The notes: generated from the sequence alone by a model not told the origin. A stretch of 64,000 nt of DNA from Capnocytophaga sp. oral taxon 338 str. F0234 (GCF_000192225.1 NZ_GL872413.1:826359-890358); one strand, 5' to 3'. Shown: positions 55,352 through 64,000, counted from the first letter of the stretch. Program-made: numbers and translations.

Positions 55352-55406
55352 GTTAAGATAATATATGTCTCTTAAGGGAAGCGACACTTATTAGGATTAT
55401 CTTAAC
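55352..55406. repeat. Inverted repeat in the spacer after the exonuclease gene
   Basis: GTTAAGATAAT (55352-55362) and ATTATCTTAAC (55396-55406) form an exact 11-base pair around a 33-base spacer. There is no T tract after it, so it is not a normal terminator. Confidence 0.55.
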
Positions 55407-55477
55407 CAATATCAGGGTAGAGATGTGAATTTGTAATGCTTTAGAAGGTTAGGGAATAATATAACTACCTAAAATAT

Positions 55478-55503
55478 AAAAACCGCTCTATAGAGCGGTT
55501 TTT
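55478..55503. terminator. Bidirectional terminator between exonuclease and OMP genes
   Basis: A 26-base perfect palindrome with a GC-rich core (ACCGCTCTATAGAGCGGT) flanked by A and T runs. It serves both converging genes. Confidence 0.92.
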
Positions 55504-55527
55504 ATATTGTTCTAAACTGTCAGATAA

Positions 55528-56124
55528 TTAGAATCTGAAAGAAAGTCCAAAAGTAGGAGTAGTAAAGAAGTTGTTAAACTTATTTACATTGAAATTAACA
55601 GTGGTAGTACCATCTCCATTTTTTGGTTTGTTATTTACAACAGAGAAGATATCAGTTAAACCAAAGTTAATAGCAAAACTCTTAGTAAGAAAATAATTCA
55701 TTCCTAAGCCAGCATGGAAACCGAATTCAGTGGATTTAGCATCAGCAACTTTGTCATTGATGGAATCAAAACCAAGACCTGCTTGTCCATATACTTTGAA
55801 GCGTTGTCCTAATTCAAGGAAGTAGTAACGTCCAAATACCCCCACACCAAAGGTGTTTACTTCTCGAGAATTTTCTTTATCTGAAGAAATGTTCAACCCC
55901 AATCCAAGGGCAAAATTATCAGAAAGAAAATAACCCCCTACAGGAGCAAAACCATAAGAAGTGGTAGTTTTGGTGCTGTTACCATCAGGAACACTTTTAG
56001 AAGTTAGGCTAAGATTTCCTTCTACAAGTACATCTCCTTTAGAGAATCCAAAATCGCTTTCTTCTTGAGCGTTAGCAAAGCTGAATGCAAATACAGCTAT
56101 TGCAGATAAAAGAATTTTTTTCAT
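55528..56124 (-). CDS. Small outer-membrane beta-barrel protein
   Basis: A 198-residue barrel with a signal peptide ending ANAQ (~residue 19). Strands include KGDVLVEGNLSLTS, GGYFLSDNFALGLGLNI and FGVGVFGRYYFLEL. The end is TPTFGLSFRF with C-terminal Phe. It resembles the PorT-like/OmpA-barrel families of Bacteroidota but has no OmpA peptidoglycan domain. Function unknown. Confidence 0.9.
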   Translation of the reverse strand: MKKILLSAIAVFAFSFANAQEESDFGFSKGDVLVEGNLSLTSKSVPDGNSTKTTTSYGFAPVGGYFLSDNFALGLGLNISSDKENSREVNTFGVGVFGRYYFLELGQRFKVYGQAGLGFDSINDKVADAKSTEFGFHAGLGMNYFLTKSFAINFGLTDIFSVVNNKPKNGDGTTTVNFNVNKFNNFFTTPTFGLSFRF

Positions 56125-56156
56125 CTTTAATTCTGTTTTTTTAAGTTTTAACGGCG

Positions 56157-56164
56157 CAAAGGTA
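56157..56164 (-). promoter_or_regulatory. -7 promoter element for the OMP gene
   Basis: TACCTTTG on the minus strand, 32 bases before the start. It is one end of the 377-base gap (56125-56501) whose other end holds the nqr promoter. The AT-rich middle contains no gene I can support. Confidence 0.72.
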
Positions 56165-56430
56165 TATCATTTTTTTGAAAAAAACATAGAAAAAAATACT
56201 ATTTTTATTTTTTTATTTTCAAAGGCTTGTATTTCAATAATATATAATTATCAGTGTTTAACATAAAACAGCAGGGTATATGTAAATAAACATATTCTTT
56301 AACTATTTAGTCCAGAGAAAACAGTTAGAAAAAGATACTTCCATCAAGGATAAGTATTCCATAGTAGGGCAAATAATATTTTTATTTATAAAGAATATAA
56401 ATAATAGAATAAGGCTGTTAAAAAAGAAAA

Positions 56431-56466
56431 TTTTGATAATTAATTAAAAAAAAAATGATACTTTTG
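56431..56466 (+). promoter_or_regulatory. Promoter of the nqr locus
   Basis: TTTTG (56431-56435), a ~23-base spacer and TACTTTTG (56459-56466), 35 bases before nqrA. No further promoter is visible between nqrA and nqrF, so all eight genes probably share it. Confidence 0.7.
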
Positions 56467-56501
56467 CGCGACTTTTTAAGAAACTAACTAATTTATATCC
56501 T

Positions 56502-57857
56502 ATGTCAAGCGACATCCGTATTCGAAAAGGATTGGACATTCAGTTGGAAGGAAAAGCCGAGACAATTACCAAAGCTACTCCGCTGGCAAAGGTATACGGT
56601 ATAAAGCCTGCTGAATTCCACCGCGTAATCCCCAAGCTCATTGTACGTGAGGGGGCAACACTCAAAGCCGGAGACGCCGTTTTCTACGACAAAAGAGATG
56701 AAAGGATATTGTTCCCTTCTCCCGTTAGTGGTACTATCACGGAAATTATCCGTGGAGAACGCCGTAAAATTCTGGAAATCAGAATTACTCCTGACACTAC
56801 TCAGTCTTTTCATGACTTCGGAAAGAAAGAAGTAGAACAGCTTTCTGCTCAACAAATTAAAGAGCATTTGTTACAATCAGGTTGCTGGCCATTTATCAAA
56901 CAACGTCCTTATGACGTAATTGCCAGTGTGGATAGTAAGCCTAAGGCAATCTTTGTATCGGCTTGCAAAACCCATCCACTTGCGCCTGATTATGACTATG
57001 TACTCAAAGGAAAGGAAAAAGAATTACAGGTAGCTCTTACAGCTTTATCTAAGCTCACCACAGGTAAGGTACATGTATCTGTTTTCAAGGATAGTTCACT
57101 ATCTCCTTTCCGTGATCTTAAAGACATTGTTTTGCATAATGTCTCTGGTCCACATCCTGCAGGAAATGTGAGCACTCAGATTGCTCATATCAGTCCTATA
57201 AATAAAGGAGAAGTAGTATGGGTAGTAACTCCACAGGATTTGGTAGTTATTGGAGAACTTTTCCTTACAGGAAAGATGAATCTTACTCGTATCGTGGCTC
57301 TTACAGGTGCTCGTATTGAAGCTCCTGAATATGTAACAGCTCTTGCAGGAGCACAAATTAGTGCAGTGGTAGGTAATCAAGTGAAGGATATAGCAACTAC
57401 ACGTATTATCAGTGGTGATGTACTTACGGGTACTCAAGTAAGTGAAAATGACTATTTAGGATTCTATGATGACCAAATTACTGCTATTCCTGAAGGAAAT
57501 GATTATGATTTGTTAGGATGGGCGAAACCTATTTCTAATAAGATTTCACTTACCCGTGCGCTTACTTTCTCTTGGCTTCACCCTAACAGAAAGTATAATC
57601 TTACCACCAATACCAATGGTGAACAGCGTGCCTTTGTAGTAACGGGTATGTATGAAGAAGTGTTTCCTTTGGATATCTATCCTATGCAGTTGCTAAAAGC
57701 TTGTCTGTATAAGGACTTGGATGAATTAGAAAATCTTGGAGCTTATGAGATAGCTCCTGAAGATTTTGCCTTGACTGAGTTTGTTTGTGTGTCCAAACAA
57801 CCACATCAGCAAATCATCAGAGATGGACTTGATTTAATGATGGATGAATTAGGATAG
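56502..57857 (+). CDS. nqrA: Na+-translocating NADH:quinone reductase subunit A
   Basis: A 451-residue subunit of the six-part sodium pump that oxidises NADH and reduces quinone. NqrA has no membrane segment and contributes to quinone interaction on the cytoplasmic side. It opens with IRIRKGLDIQLEGKAE and holds the family blocks GATLKAGDAVFYDKRDERILFPSPVSG and SGPHPAGNVSTQIAHI. Length is standard. Unusually, nqrB does not follow directly; two unrelated genes intervene. Confidence 0.97.
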   Translation: MSSDIRIRKGLDIQLEGKAETITKATPLAKVYGIKPAEFHRVIPKLIVREGATLKAGDAVFYDKRDERILFPSPVSGTITEIIRGERRKILEIRITPDTTQSFHDFGKKEVEQLSAQQIKEHLLQSGCWPFIKQRPYDVIASVDSKPKAIFVSACKTHPLAPDYDYVLKGKEKELQVALTALSKLTTGKVHVSVFKDSSLSPFRDLKDIVLHNVSGPHPAGNVSTQIAHISPINKGEVVWVVTPQDLVVIGELFLTGKMNLTRIVALTGARIEAPEYVTALAGAQISAVVGNQVKDIATTRIISGDVLTGTQVSENDYLGFYDDQITAIPEGNDYDLLGWAKPISNKISLTRALTFSWLHPNRKYNLTTNTNGEQRAFVVTGMYEEVFPLDIYPMQLLKACLYKDLDELENLGAYEIAPEDFALTEFVCVSKQPHQQIIRDGLDLMMDELG

Positions 57858-57878
57858 CAAACAGTTAAATGTAGTTAT

Positions 57879-58751
57879 ATGTCAAATTATTACAAACCTT
57901 CAGGGAAATTTTCTCCTCTGGCTTTTCTTTATTTTGTATTAGCATGTGTGATAGTATTTCCTATACTTTCTGCTATATATGCTTATGCAACATGGTATAT
58001 CCCATTAATTTATATAAATGTCTTGATTACTATAGGATTCGGTTTTGGAATCTGTTTTATAGTAAGTTATTTAATAATTAATTTAGGAAAAGTTCGCAGT
58101 TATGGATTGGCTATTCTGTTGGCTATTCTCTCTGGTCTTGTTGCCTATTATTTGCAATGGGTGGTATGGTCGGATTTAGCAATTAATGGAACGGAATCTT
58201 ACGGGAACAAACAAATAGGAATTGTGGTAAGTAATGTTCAATTTGAACAATTACTTTATCTGCTTTCCCATCCCTCTGCTCTTTTGGATTTGATAAAGCT
58301 TATCAATGAAAATGGTACTTGGGGAATCAAAGGAAATACTATTAGTGGAGGCTTCCTTACTGCAATTTGGGTGGCAGAATTTGCTATTATCATGTTTTTC
58401 AGTGTCTTATCAGCTAAAAGAGCCAGACTCCCTTTTGATGAACAAATACAAGAATGGTTCAAGGAAGAAAACTTACCTATCTTTTCTTTTATAGAAAATG
58501 AGGCAGATTTCAAAAAGAAAGTTGAACAAGGTGATTGGGAACAATTATCAGAAACTATTCAAAGAGGTGATGAAGGAGAAAATCATAGTACATTCACTGT
58601 ATATGCATCGGGAAGTGAGTACTATCTATCTGTCTCCAATGCTAAGCGTAAGGAAAGTAAGAAGGATAAAATAGAGTTTGACATTCATAAGATTATAGAA
58701 TATCTCCATATTGATAAGACTGTTTATGACATGCTAAGAGCAAAAGCCTAA
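57879..58751 (+). CDS. Membrane protein of unknown function inside the nqr operon
   Basis: A 290-residue protein with five hydrophobic segments in the first ~185 residues (about 14-36, 40-65, 74-97, 121-140 and 157-182). A cytoplasmic C-terminal domain of ~105 residues follows, rich in Glu/Lys/Asp. It contains FSFIENEADFKKKVEQGDWEQLS and a strand-rich FTVYASGSEYYLSVSNAK. I recognise no family. It lies 21 bases after nqrA and three bases before the ClbS-like gene, so it is cotranscribed with the pump. It is not one of the six NQR subunits. Confidence 0.7.
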   Translation: MSNYYKPSGKFSPLAFLYFVLACVIVFPILSAIYAYATWYIPLIYINVLITIGFGFGICFIVSYLIINLGKVRSYGLAILLAILSGLVAYYLQWVVWSDLAINGTESYGNKQIGIVVSNVQFEQLLYLLSHPSALLDLIKLINENGTWGIKGNTISGGFLTAIWVAEFAIIMFFSVLSAKRARLPFDEQIQEWFKEENLPIFSFIENEADFKKKVEQGDWEQLSETIQRGDEGENHSTFTVYASGSEYYLSVSNAKRKESKKDKIEFDIHKIIEYLHIDKTVYDMLRAKA

Positions 58752-58754
58752 CTT

Positions 58755-59258
58755 ATGGCAAGACCAACAAGTAAAGGAAGTCTAGTAACTTTAGCCAAAG
58801 AAAATTACCAAAGGTTGATTTCTTTGATAGAAGCACTACCTGAGAGGCAGCGAGAAAAAGCATTTCCCGAAGGTACTATGAATAGGAATATTCGTGATGT
58901 TATAGGACATTTGTATTATTGGCATTTATTGTTCTTAAACTGGTATGAGGAAGGAATGAAAGGAGGTAAACCCAAAATACCCAAAGAAGGTTACACTATG
59001 AAAGACACTCCTAAATTAAACCAAGAGATATGGAAAAGTTGCCAAAAGGTACTGTTTTCTGAAATGTTTTCTATGTTTAAAGACTCACATAGTAAAGTTT
59101 TTCGTATTATAGAAAGTCATACTGATGAGGAACTTTTTACTAAAAAAAAGTATCACTGGACGGGTAGTACCTCCTTAGGCTCTTACTTAGTTTCGGCAAC
59201 GTCAAGTCATTACGATTGGGCTTTAAAACTAATTCGCAAATCAATAAAAAAGAAATAA
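58755..59258 (+). CDS. ClbS/DfsB family four-helix-bundle protein (DUF1706)
   Basis: A 167-residue cytoplasmic protein of the DinB-like superfamily. The opening ARPTSKGSLVTLAKENYQ, the NRNIRDVIGHLYYWHLLFLNWYEE helix and the GYTMKDTPKLNQEIW segment fit the ClbS/DfsB branch. E. coli ClbS protects its host by opening the cyclopropane of colibactin; most family members have no known substrate, and nothing here suggests a colibactin cluster. Conserved-looking Trp/His residues (HLYYWH, SSHYDW) may form the pocket. It lies between the unknown membrane gene and nqrB, 19 bases before the latter. Confidence 0.85.
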   Translation: MARPTSKGSLVTLAKENYQRLISLIEALPERQREKAFPEGTMNRNIRDVIGHLYYWHLLFLNWYEEGMKGGKPKIPKEGYTMKDTPKLNQEIWKSCQKVLFSEMFSMFKDSHSKVFRIIESHTDEELFTKKKYHWTGSTSLGSYLVSATSSHYDWALKLIRKSIKKK

Positions 59259-59277
59259 TTAACTTATTCATAATAAA

Positions 59278-60504
59278 ATGAGTTTAAAAAGTAAATTACA
59301 TACATTAAAAGAGAAGTATAAGGGCACTAAGTGGGAAACAACCTTTAATGCACTTCACACTTTCCTTTATACGCCTAATGAGGTAACCCATGGAGGTACT
59401 CATATTAAGGCAGTTGATGACCTAAAGCGGACTATGAATACCGTGATTATGGCACTGATTCCATGCTTGGTCTTTGGTATCTTTAATGCAGGATACCAGC
59501 ATCAAGTAGCTTTTGGAGACTTAGAACCTCAAGCAGGAATGTCCTTTTTCAGTGGAGATTTTTGGAATTGGACGAATTTTTCCATAGGAGCTATTAAGGT
59601 ACTTCCTTTAGTTATTGTTTCCTATATAGTGGGTTTAGGTATTGAATTTATCTTTGCTACTATCCGTAAGCATGAAGTAGAAGAAGGATATTTGGTAACT
59701 GGTATGTTGGTACCATTGATTGTACCTATTGATATACCCCTTTGGATGCTTGCTGTAGCAGTGGCTTTTGGAGTGATTATAGGGAAAGAGGTATTTGGAG
59801 GTACAGGAATGAATATTCTAAACCCTGCCCTTACCATTCGTGCTTTCTTATTCTTTGCTTATCCTACTTCAATGACCGGAGACAAAGTATGGGTGGAAGG
59901 AGCTCTTAAGAGAGCAAGTGATATTGCTGCTGGAGCAAAGTTAGATGCTGTATCTGGGGAGACTATCTTGGGAAGTTTAGCACAAGGGCAACCAGAGACT
60001 TATCAAGTTTCAGACCTTTTCTATGGATTTATTCCAGGTTCTGTAGGAGAAACCTCTACCTTATTGATACTTTTAGGAGCTTTGTTCCTCATCTATACCA
60101 AGATTGCTTCTTGGAGAGTGATAGTGAGTATGTTCGTAGGCGCCTTTGTGATGGGGACTATCTTTAATTGTTTGGCACCATCGGTGGAAGGTACACAATT
60201 CTTTGCTCTGTGGAGTCTGCCTGCTTATGAGCATTTGCTTATCGGAGGCTTGGCTTTTGGAGCGGTTTTTATGGCTACTGACCCAGTAACTGCTGCACAG
60301 ACCAATACAGGAAAATATATTTATGGTTTCTTAGCAGGATTTGTGGCTATTGCTATTCGTTGTTTCAACCCAGCTTATCCTGAAGGGGTGATGCTTGCTA
60401 TCTTACTAATGAATGTATTGGCGCCAACTATTGACCATTTTGTAGTACAAGCCAATGTTTCACGTCGAAAAAAACGCTTAAAACTAACTACTAAAACCGC
60501 ATAA
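59278..60504 (+). CDS. nqrB: Na+-translocating NADH:quinone reductase subunit B
   Basis: A 408-residue polytopic subunit carrying covalent FMN and forming part of the Na+ path. Blocks include TPNEVTHGGTHIKAVDDLKRTMN, KEVFGGTGMNILNPALTIRAFLFFAYP and FMATDPVTAAQTNTGKYIYGFLAG. The expected FMN-threonine motif (usually S/T-G-A-T) appears as DAVSGET, with Thr229 as the attachment candidate and Glu228 in place of the usual Ala. nqrC starts two bases after it. Confidence 0.97.
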   Translation: MSLKSKLHTLKEKYKGTKWETTFNALHTFLYTPNEVTHGGTHIKAVDDLKRTMNTVIMALIPCLVFGIFNAGYQHQVAFGDLEPQAGMSFFSGDFWNWTNFSIGAIKVLPLVIVSYIVGLGIEFIFATIRKHEVEEGYLVTGMLVPLIVPIDIPLWMLAVAVAFGVIIGKEVFGGTGMNILNPALTIRAFLFFAYPTSMTGDKVWVEGALKRASDIAAGAKLDAVSGETILGSLAQGQPETYQVSDLFYGFIPGSVGETSTLLILLGALFLIYTKIASWRVIVSMFVGAFVMGTIFNCLAPSVEGTQFFALWSLPAYEHLLIGGLAFGAVFMATDPVTAAQTNTGKYIYGFLAGFVAIAIRCFNPAYPEGVMLAILLMNVLAPTIDHFVVQANVSRRKKRLKLTTKTA

Positions 60505-60506
60505 TT

Positions 60507-61250
60507 ATGGCAATCAAAACAGAAAGTAATTCATACACAGTGATTTTCGCCATTGTCATGGTGGTAATCGTAGGAGCTTTGCTCGCTGGAATTTCTTCCG
60601 CACTGAGTCATCAAATCAGTGAGAATAAGAAACTGGAAAAGAAACAAAATATCCTTTATGCTATGGGGGTAAATCATAATGAAGGATCCCTTGGGGAAGG
60701 AAAGGTAGTGTTTTTAACTACAGAAGAAGCAAATGCTGAATTTGATAAATATATTAAAGAGCAATACCTTATTAATCCTGCAGATAATACCGCTAAGGAA
60801 GTGAAAGGAGCAGATGATCTGATTAATTTTAATGGTCACCGTGAAGGCTTACCTTTGTATGTGGGAGAAAAAGATGGCAAAACAATCTATATTATCCCTG
60901 TAAATGGTCGTGGATTATGGGATGCTATTTGGGGGTATATTGCAGTGGATAAAGATTTAATTGTACAAGGTGTTTTCTTTGACCATAAAGGAGAAACTGC
61001 CGGGTTAGGAGCTAATATTAAGGAACGCTTCTTCATGGATGATTTCATTGGAGAACATCTCTTAGATGCAAGTGGTAATTTCCAAAGTATCAAGATCTCC
61101 AAAACCAATGCAGACCCTGAAAACAAACGTAAAGAAGATGGTAAGGTGGATGCTATTGCAGGAGCTACTCTTACAGGAAACGGAGTTGCTAATATGATTC
61201 AGCATGGAATTTCCGCCTATGTATCCTATATTAAGAGTTTAAACAAATAA
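60507..61250 (+). CDS. nqrC: Na+-translocating NADH:quinone reductase subunit C
   Basis: A 247-residue subunit with one N-terminal membrane helix (~10-31) and a periplasmic FMN-binding domain. The flavinylation motif reads DAIAGATLT at 215-223, with Thr221 as the FMN-bearing residue; the common form has Ser or Thr where this has Ala218. GRGLWDAIWGYIAVDKD is typical of the domain. The flavin transferase ApbE needed for maturation is not in the window. Confidence 0.97.
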   Translation: MAIKTESNSYTVIFAIVMVVIVGALLAGISSALSHQISENKKLEKKQNILYAMGVNHNEGSLGEGKVVFLTTEEANAEFDKYIKEQYLINPADNTAKEVKGADDLINFNGHREGLPLYVGEKDGKTIYIIPVNGRGLWDAIWGYIAVDKDLIVQGVFFDHKGETAGLGANIKERFFMDDFIGEHLLDASGNFQSIKISKTNADPENKRKEDGKVDAIAGATLTGNGVANMIQHGISAYVSYIKSLNK

Positions 61251-61254
61251 GACT

Positions 61255-61902
61255 ATGGGACTAACAAAAAAAGATATCAAACTAGTAAAAGATCCCTTAT
61301 GGGATAATAACCCTGTAACAGTACAAGTATTAGGTATCTGTTCAGCTTTAGCGATTACAGCCCAACTTAGAGCAGCTATTGTAATGAGCCTTTCTTTTAC
61401 CTTTGTGCTGGTAATGGGGAACGTAACCATTTCTTTGCTTAGAAATGTGATACCACCTAAAATTCGTATCATTGCTCAGCTCATCGTAGCAGCAACCTTG
61501 GTAATTGTGGTGGACTTTGTGCTCAAAGCCTTTGTATATGACCTGAGCAAGCAGTTGTCAGTATATGTAGGGCTTATTATTACTAACTGTATTCTGATGG
61601 GACGCTTTGAAGCCTTTGCCTTAGGGAACCCTCCGGGAAAATCTTTCTTAGATGCCTTGGGTAATGCAGGAGGTTATTCTATTGCTTTGCTTATTGTAGC
61701 TTTCTTCCGTGAACTTTTGGGATCAGGTACTTTGCTTGGTTTTCAAGTATTAGGGGACCCTATCAAGAAAACGGGTGTGTATGCTTTAGGGTATGAAAAT
61801 AATGGATTTATGCTCTTGGCTCCAATGGCATTGGTAACTTATGGTATCGTAGTATGGGTACAGCGTTCACGTAACAAAGCCCTTATAGAGAACAGTCATT
61901 AA
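61255..61902 (+). CDS. nqrD: Na+-translocating NADH:quinone reductase subunit D
   Basis: A 215-residue integral membrane subunit with six helices. It forms a pseudo-symmetric pair with NqrE around an iron centre. The NPVTVQVLGICSALAITAQL stretch and TNCILMGRFEAFALGNPP carry the conserved cysteines of the NqrD/RnfE family. It starts four bases after nqrC. Confidence 0.96.
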   Translation: MGLTKKDIKLVKDPLWDNNPVTVQVLGICSALAITAQLRAAIVMSLSFTFVLVMGNVTISLLRNVIPPKIRIIAQLIVAATLVIVVDFVLKAFVYDLSKQLSVYVGLIITNCILMGRFEAFALGNPPGKSFLDALGNAGGYSIALLIVAFFRELLGSGTLLGFQVLGDPIKKTGVYALGYENNGFMLLAPMALVTYGIVVWVQRSRNKALIENSH

Positions 61903-61922
61903 TCATTTAAAAAGAGAACAAA

Positions 61923-62660
61923 ATGTTAGAATATTTAACACTGATTTTTAAATCCATATTCGTTGAGAATATGATTTTTGCTACCTTTTTAGGTATGTGT
62001 TCCTATTTGGCTGTATCTAAAAAAGTGTCAACTGCTATAGGCTTAGGGGCAGCTGTGATTTTTGTACAAACACTTACCGTACCAATGAATTACTTGTTAA
62101 ACCAATATATCCTCAAAGAAGGTGCTTTGGCTTGGTTAGGTGAAGAATATGCGCAATATGATTTAAGTTTCCTCACTTATATCTTATTTATTGCTACTGT
62201 TGCTACTATGGTGCAGCTTGTTGAGATTATTGTGGAAAAATTCTCACCATCGTTATATAATTCATTGGGTATTTTCTTGCCACTGATAGCGGTGAACTGT
62301 GCTATTTTAGGAGGATCACTCTTTATGCAATCACGTGAAGAAACTATTCATTCCTTTGGGCTTTCAGTAGCTTATGGATTTAGTTCAGGATTAGGGTGGG
62401 CTATTGCTATCCTTGCCCTGGCAGCTATTCGTGAAAAGATACGCTATTCACATGTGCCTGCTCCTTTGCGTGGTTTAGGAATTACCTTTATCACCACAGG
62501 ACTTATGGCAATAGGCTTTATGAGTTTTGGAGGAATGCTTACCGGAGATAATAGCAAAAAGAAAGAAGCACCTAAACAAGAAACAACTATTCAACAAGAA
62601 GTGAAAACTGATAAATTAGCCAATAACACAAAAGATTTAAGTAATGATTTTAGTAAGTGA
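61923..62660 (+). CDS. nqrE: Na+-translocating NADH:quinone reductase subunit E
   Basis: A 245-residue six-helix membrane subunit, partner of NqrD. The helices carry [14 protein letters not shown] and [16 protein letters not shown] with the iron-ligand cysteines. Unlike the typical ~200-residue protein it has a ~40-residue polar C-terminal tail rich in Lys/Glu/Thr/Gln ([20 protein letters not shown]). The end of that tail overlaps nqrF by 17 bases. Confidence 0.96.
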   Translation: MLEYLTLIFKSIFVENMIFATFLGMCSYLAVSKKVSTAIGLGAAVIFVQTLTVPMNYLLNQYILKEGALAWLGEEYAQYDLSFLTYILFIATVATMVQLVEIIVEKFSPSLYNSLGIFLPLIAVNCAILGGSLFMQSREETIHSFGLSVAYGFSSGLGWAIAILALAAIREKIRYSHVPAPLRGLGITFITTGLMAIGFMSFGGMLTGDNSKKKEAPKQETTIQQEVKTDKLANNTKDLSNDFSK

Positions 62661-63957
62661 AATATTAACAACTATTACTGTTACAGTAATAGGATTATTA
62701 GTGATAATTTTATTGTTAGTGGCGATTTTACTTTATGTAAAACAAAAACTAACCCCATCGGGACCTGTGAAGATTACCATTAATAATGATAAAGAAATAG
62801 ATGTACCCATAGGAGGATCTTTACTATCTACCCTAGGTAATGAAAAGATTTTCTTACCATCGGCTTGTGGTGGTAAAGGATCCTGTTTGCAATGTAAATG
62901 TCATGTATATGAAGGAGGAGGAGAAGCTCTTCCTACAGAAACACCTCACTTTACCAAGAAAGAACTCAAAGAAGGTATGCGCCTGGCTTGCCAAGTAAAA
63001 GTAAAACAAGATATGAAAATAGGGGTACCAGAACAAGTGTTTGGTATCAAGAAATGGGAAGCAACAGTAGTGAGCAACTATAATGTGGCATCATTTATTA
63101 AAGAATTCGTGGTAGAACTCCCTGAGGATATGAACTACAGACCAGGAGGATATATTCAAATTGAAATTCCTGCCTGTGAGGTAAAATATACAGATATTGA
63201 TATTACTGCACATCCTAAAGAACATCCAGGAGAGCCTGAGAAGTTCAGAATGGAATGGGATAAGTTTAAGTTGTGGCCACTGGTGATGAAGAATCCAGAT
63301 CCAGCAGAGCGTGCTTATTCTATGGCTTCCTATCCAGCAGAAGGGCGCCGTATAATGTTGAACGTGCGTATTGCCACTCCTCCATTTGATAGAGCTAAAG
63401 GAGGTTGGATGGATGTAAATCCAGGGGTAGCTTCCTCTTATATCTTCTCTCGCAAACCAGGAGATAAGGTAACCATTTCAGGGCCTTATGGTGAGTTCTT
63501 TATTAATGATTCTAATGCTGAGATGTTATATGTAGGTGGGGGAGCAGGGATGGCGCCTATGCGTTCTCACTTATACCATCTTTTTAAAACCTTAAAAACT
63601 AAAAGGAAGGTTACTTATTGGTATGGAGGTCGTTCCAAACGAGAATTATTCTATGTAGAACATTTCCGTGAGCTTGAACGAGAATTTCCTAATTTTAGAT
63701 TCTTTATTGTGCTTTCTGAACCATTACCCGAAGACAATTGGAAAGTGAAGAAAGATATCAATGATCCTGAAGGGGATGGATTCTTAGGATTTGTTCACAA
63801 TGCTGTCATTGAACAATATTTGAGCAAACACGAAGCTCCAGAAGATATTGAATTGTATTTCTGTGGTCCTCCAATGATGAACAAAGCTGTTCAGAAAATG
63901 GGACAAGACTTTGGTATGCCTGATGAAAACATTCGCTTCGACGATTTTGGAGGTTAA
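62644..63957 (+). CDS. nqrF: Na+-translocating NADH:quinone reductase subunit F
   Basis: A 437-residue NADH-oxidising entry subunit. It has an N-terminal membrane helix (~8-30). A [2Fe-2S] ferredoxin domain follows with ligands Cys75, Cys81, Cys84 and Cys116 ([18 protein letters not shown]). Next comes a ferredoxin-reductase domain with the FAD site RAYSMASYP and the NADH-side [17 protein letters not shown] and [11 protein letters not shown]. Its start overlaps the end of nqrE by 17 bases. The stop is 43 bases from the right edge; no terminator is visible in the remaining sequence. Confidence 0.97.
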   Translation: MILVSEILTTITVTVIGLLVIILLLVAILLYVKQKLTPSGPVKITINNDKEIDVPIGGSLLSTLGNEKIFLPSACGGKGSCLQCKCHVYEGGGEALPTETPHFTKKELKEGMRLACQVKVKQDMKIGVPEQVFGIKKWEATVVSNYNVASFIKEFVVELPEDMNYRPGGYIQIEIPACEVKYTDIDITAHPKEHPGEPEKFRMEWDKFKLWPLVMKNPDPAERAYSMASYPAEGRRIMLNVRIATPPFDRAKGGWMDVNPGVASSYIFSRKPGDKVTISGPYGEFFINDSNAEMLYVGGGAGMAPMRSHLYHLFKTLKTKRKVTYWYGGRSKRELFYVEHFRELEREFPNFRFFIVLSEPLPEDNWKVKKDINDPEGDGFLGFVHNAVIEQYLSKHEAPEDIELYFCGPPMMNKAVQKMGQDFGMPDENIRFDDFGG

Positions 63958-64000
63958 AACAACTTTTTCCATATACAAAAAATCCGACTCACTTTTTTGA

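Noticed and set aside
55288..55470. A structured RNA gene or tRNA in the spacer after the exonuclease gene
   Set aside because: The inverted repeat does not fold into a cloverleaf and no promoter-terminator pair frames it. It is listed as a repeat only.
58755..59258. Colibactin-resistance function for the ClbS-family protein
   Set aside because: The family match is good, but no colibactin-type genes are nearby and most family members have unknown substrates. I kept the family name only.
1..64000. CRISPR array, prophage or insertion sequence
   Set aside because: No regularly spaced short repeats, transposase, integrase or phage structural genes were seen on either strand.

Overview
The window comes from an AT-rich member of the Bacteroidota, most likely a flavobacterium close to Capnocytophaga. 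Four lines of evidence support this. Most upstream regions carry the Bacteroidota -7 promoter element TAnnTTTG. The type IX secretion/gliding translocon gene sprA is complete. There are SusC/SusD pairs and a six-gene Na+-NQR locus. The lipoproteins have a Cys-x-Lys-Asp start, resembling the surface-export signal described in Capnocytophaga canimorsus. The genus is an inference. I saw no rRNA, tRNA, CRISPR array, insertion sequence or phage gene.

Layout. 1-12.2 kb: a tandem array of SusC/SusD outer-membrane uptake genes. It holds the 3' end of one SusD, then a complete SusC-SusD pair, an MbnP-like (copper-protein family) lipoprotein, and a second complete SusC-SusD pair. 12.3-14.7 kb: an isolated atpA with its own promoter, and a DUF2625 protein. 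15.0-19.5 kb (minus): carA and a fused ResB/CcsA cytochrome c assembly protein. 19.5-26.7 kb: a CPA1 Na+/H+ antiporter, a secreted YD-like protein, a minus-strand fixH / TauE-SafE-like / C45-acyltransferase operon, a small membrane protein and an M23 peptidase. 26.8-31.7 kb: htpG (minus), a gap with a possible small RNA, and a large secreted metalloprotease with a type IX sorting domain. 31.8-36.0 kb (minus): four unrecognised genes, partly GC-richer than their surroundings, including two bactofilin-like beta-solenoid proteins. 36.2-43.2 kb: housekeeping genes (DegT aminotransferase, pdhB, rpmF/yceD, recF, a TPR membrane protein, ribH, ferredoxin, ruvA). 43.2-50.3 kb: sprA. 50.4-56.1 kb: a transglutaminase-like protein, two small OMP barrels, an M1 peptidase and a DnaQ-type exonuclease. 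56.5-63.96 kb: nqrA-F, with a membrane protein and a ClbS/DfsB-family protein between nqrA and nqrB.

How it fits together. The SusCD pairs probably import unknown ligands, and the MbnP-like protein hints at copper in at least one case. SprA exports proteins such as the CHU_C-tailed metalloprotease in the same window. Na+-NQR generates a sodium gradient that the antiporter could exchange with protons. FixH and CcsBA both serve respiratory cytochrome assembly. In eight genes a promoter element or start-codon context puts the real start downstream of the longest reading frame; those CDS coordinates are corrected here.

No complete new defence or mobile system is evident. The features most worth follow-up are the MbnP/SusCD array, the 33-36 kb orphan cluster, the insertion in nqr, and the orphan transcript candidate between htpG and the protease.
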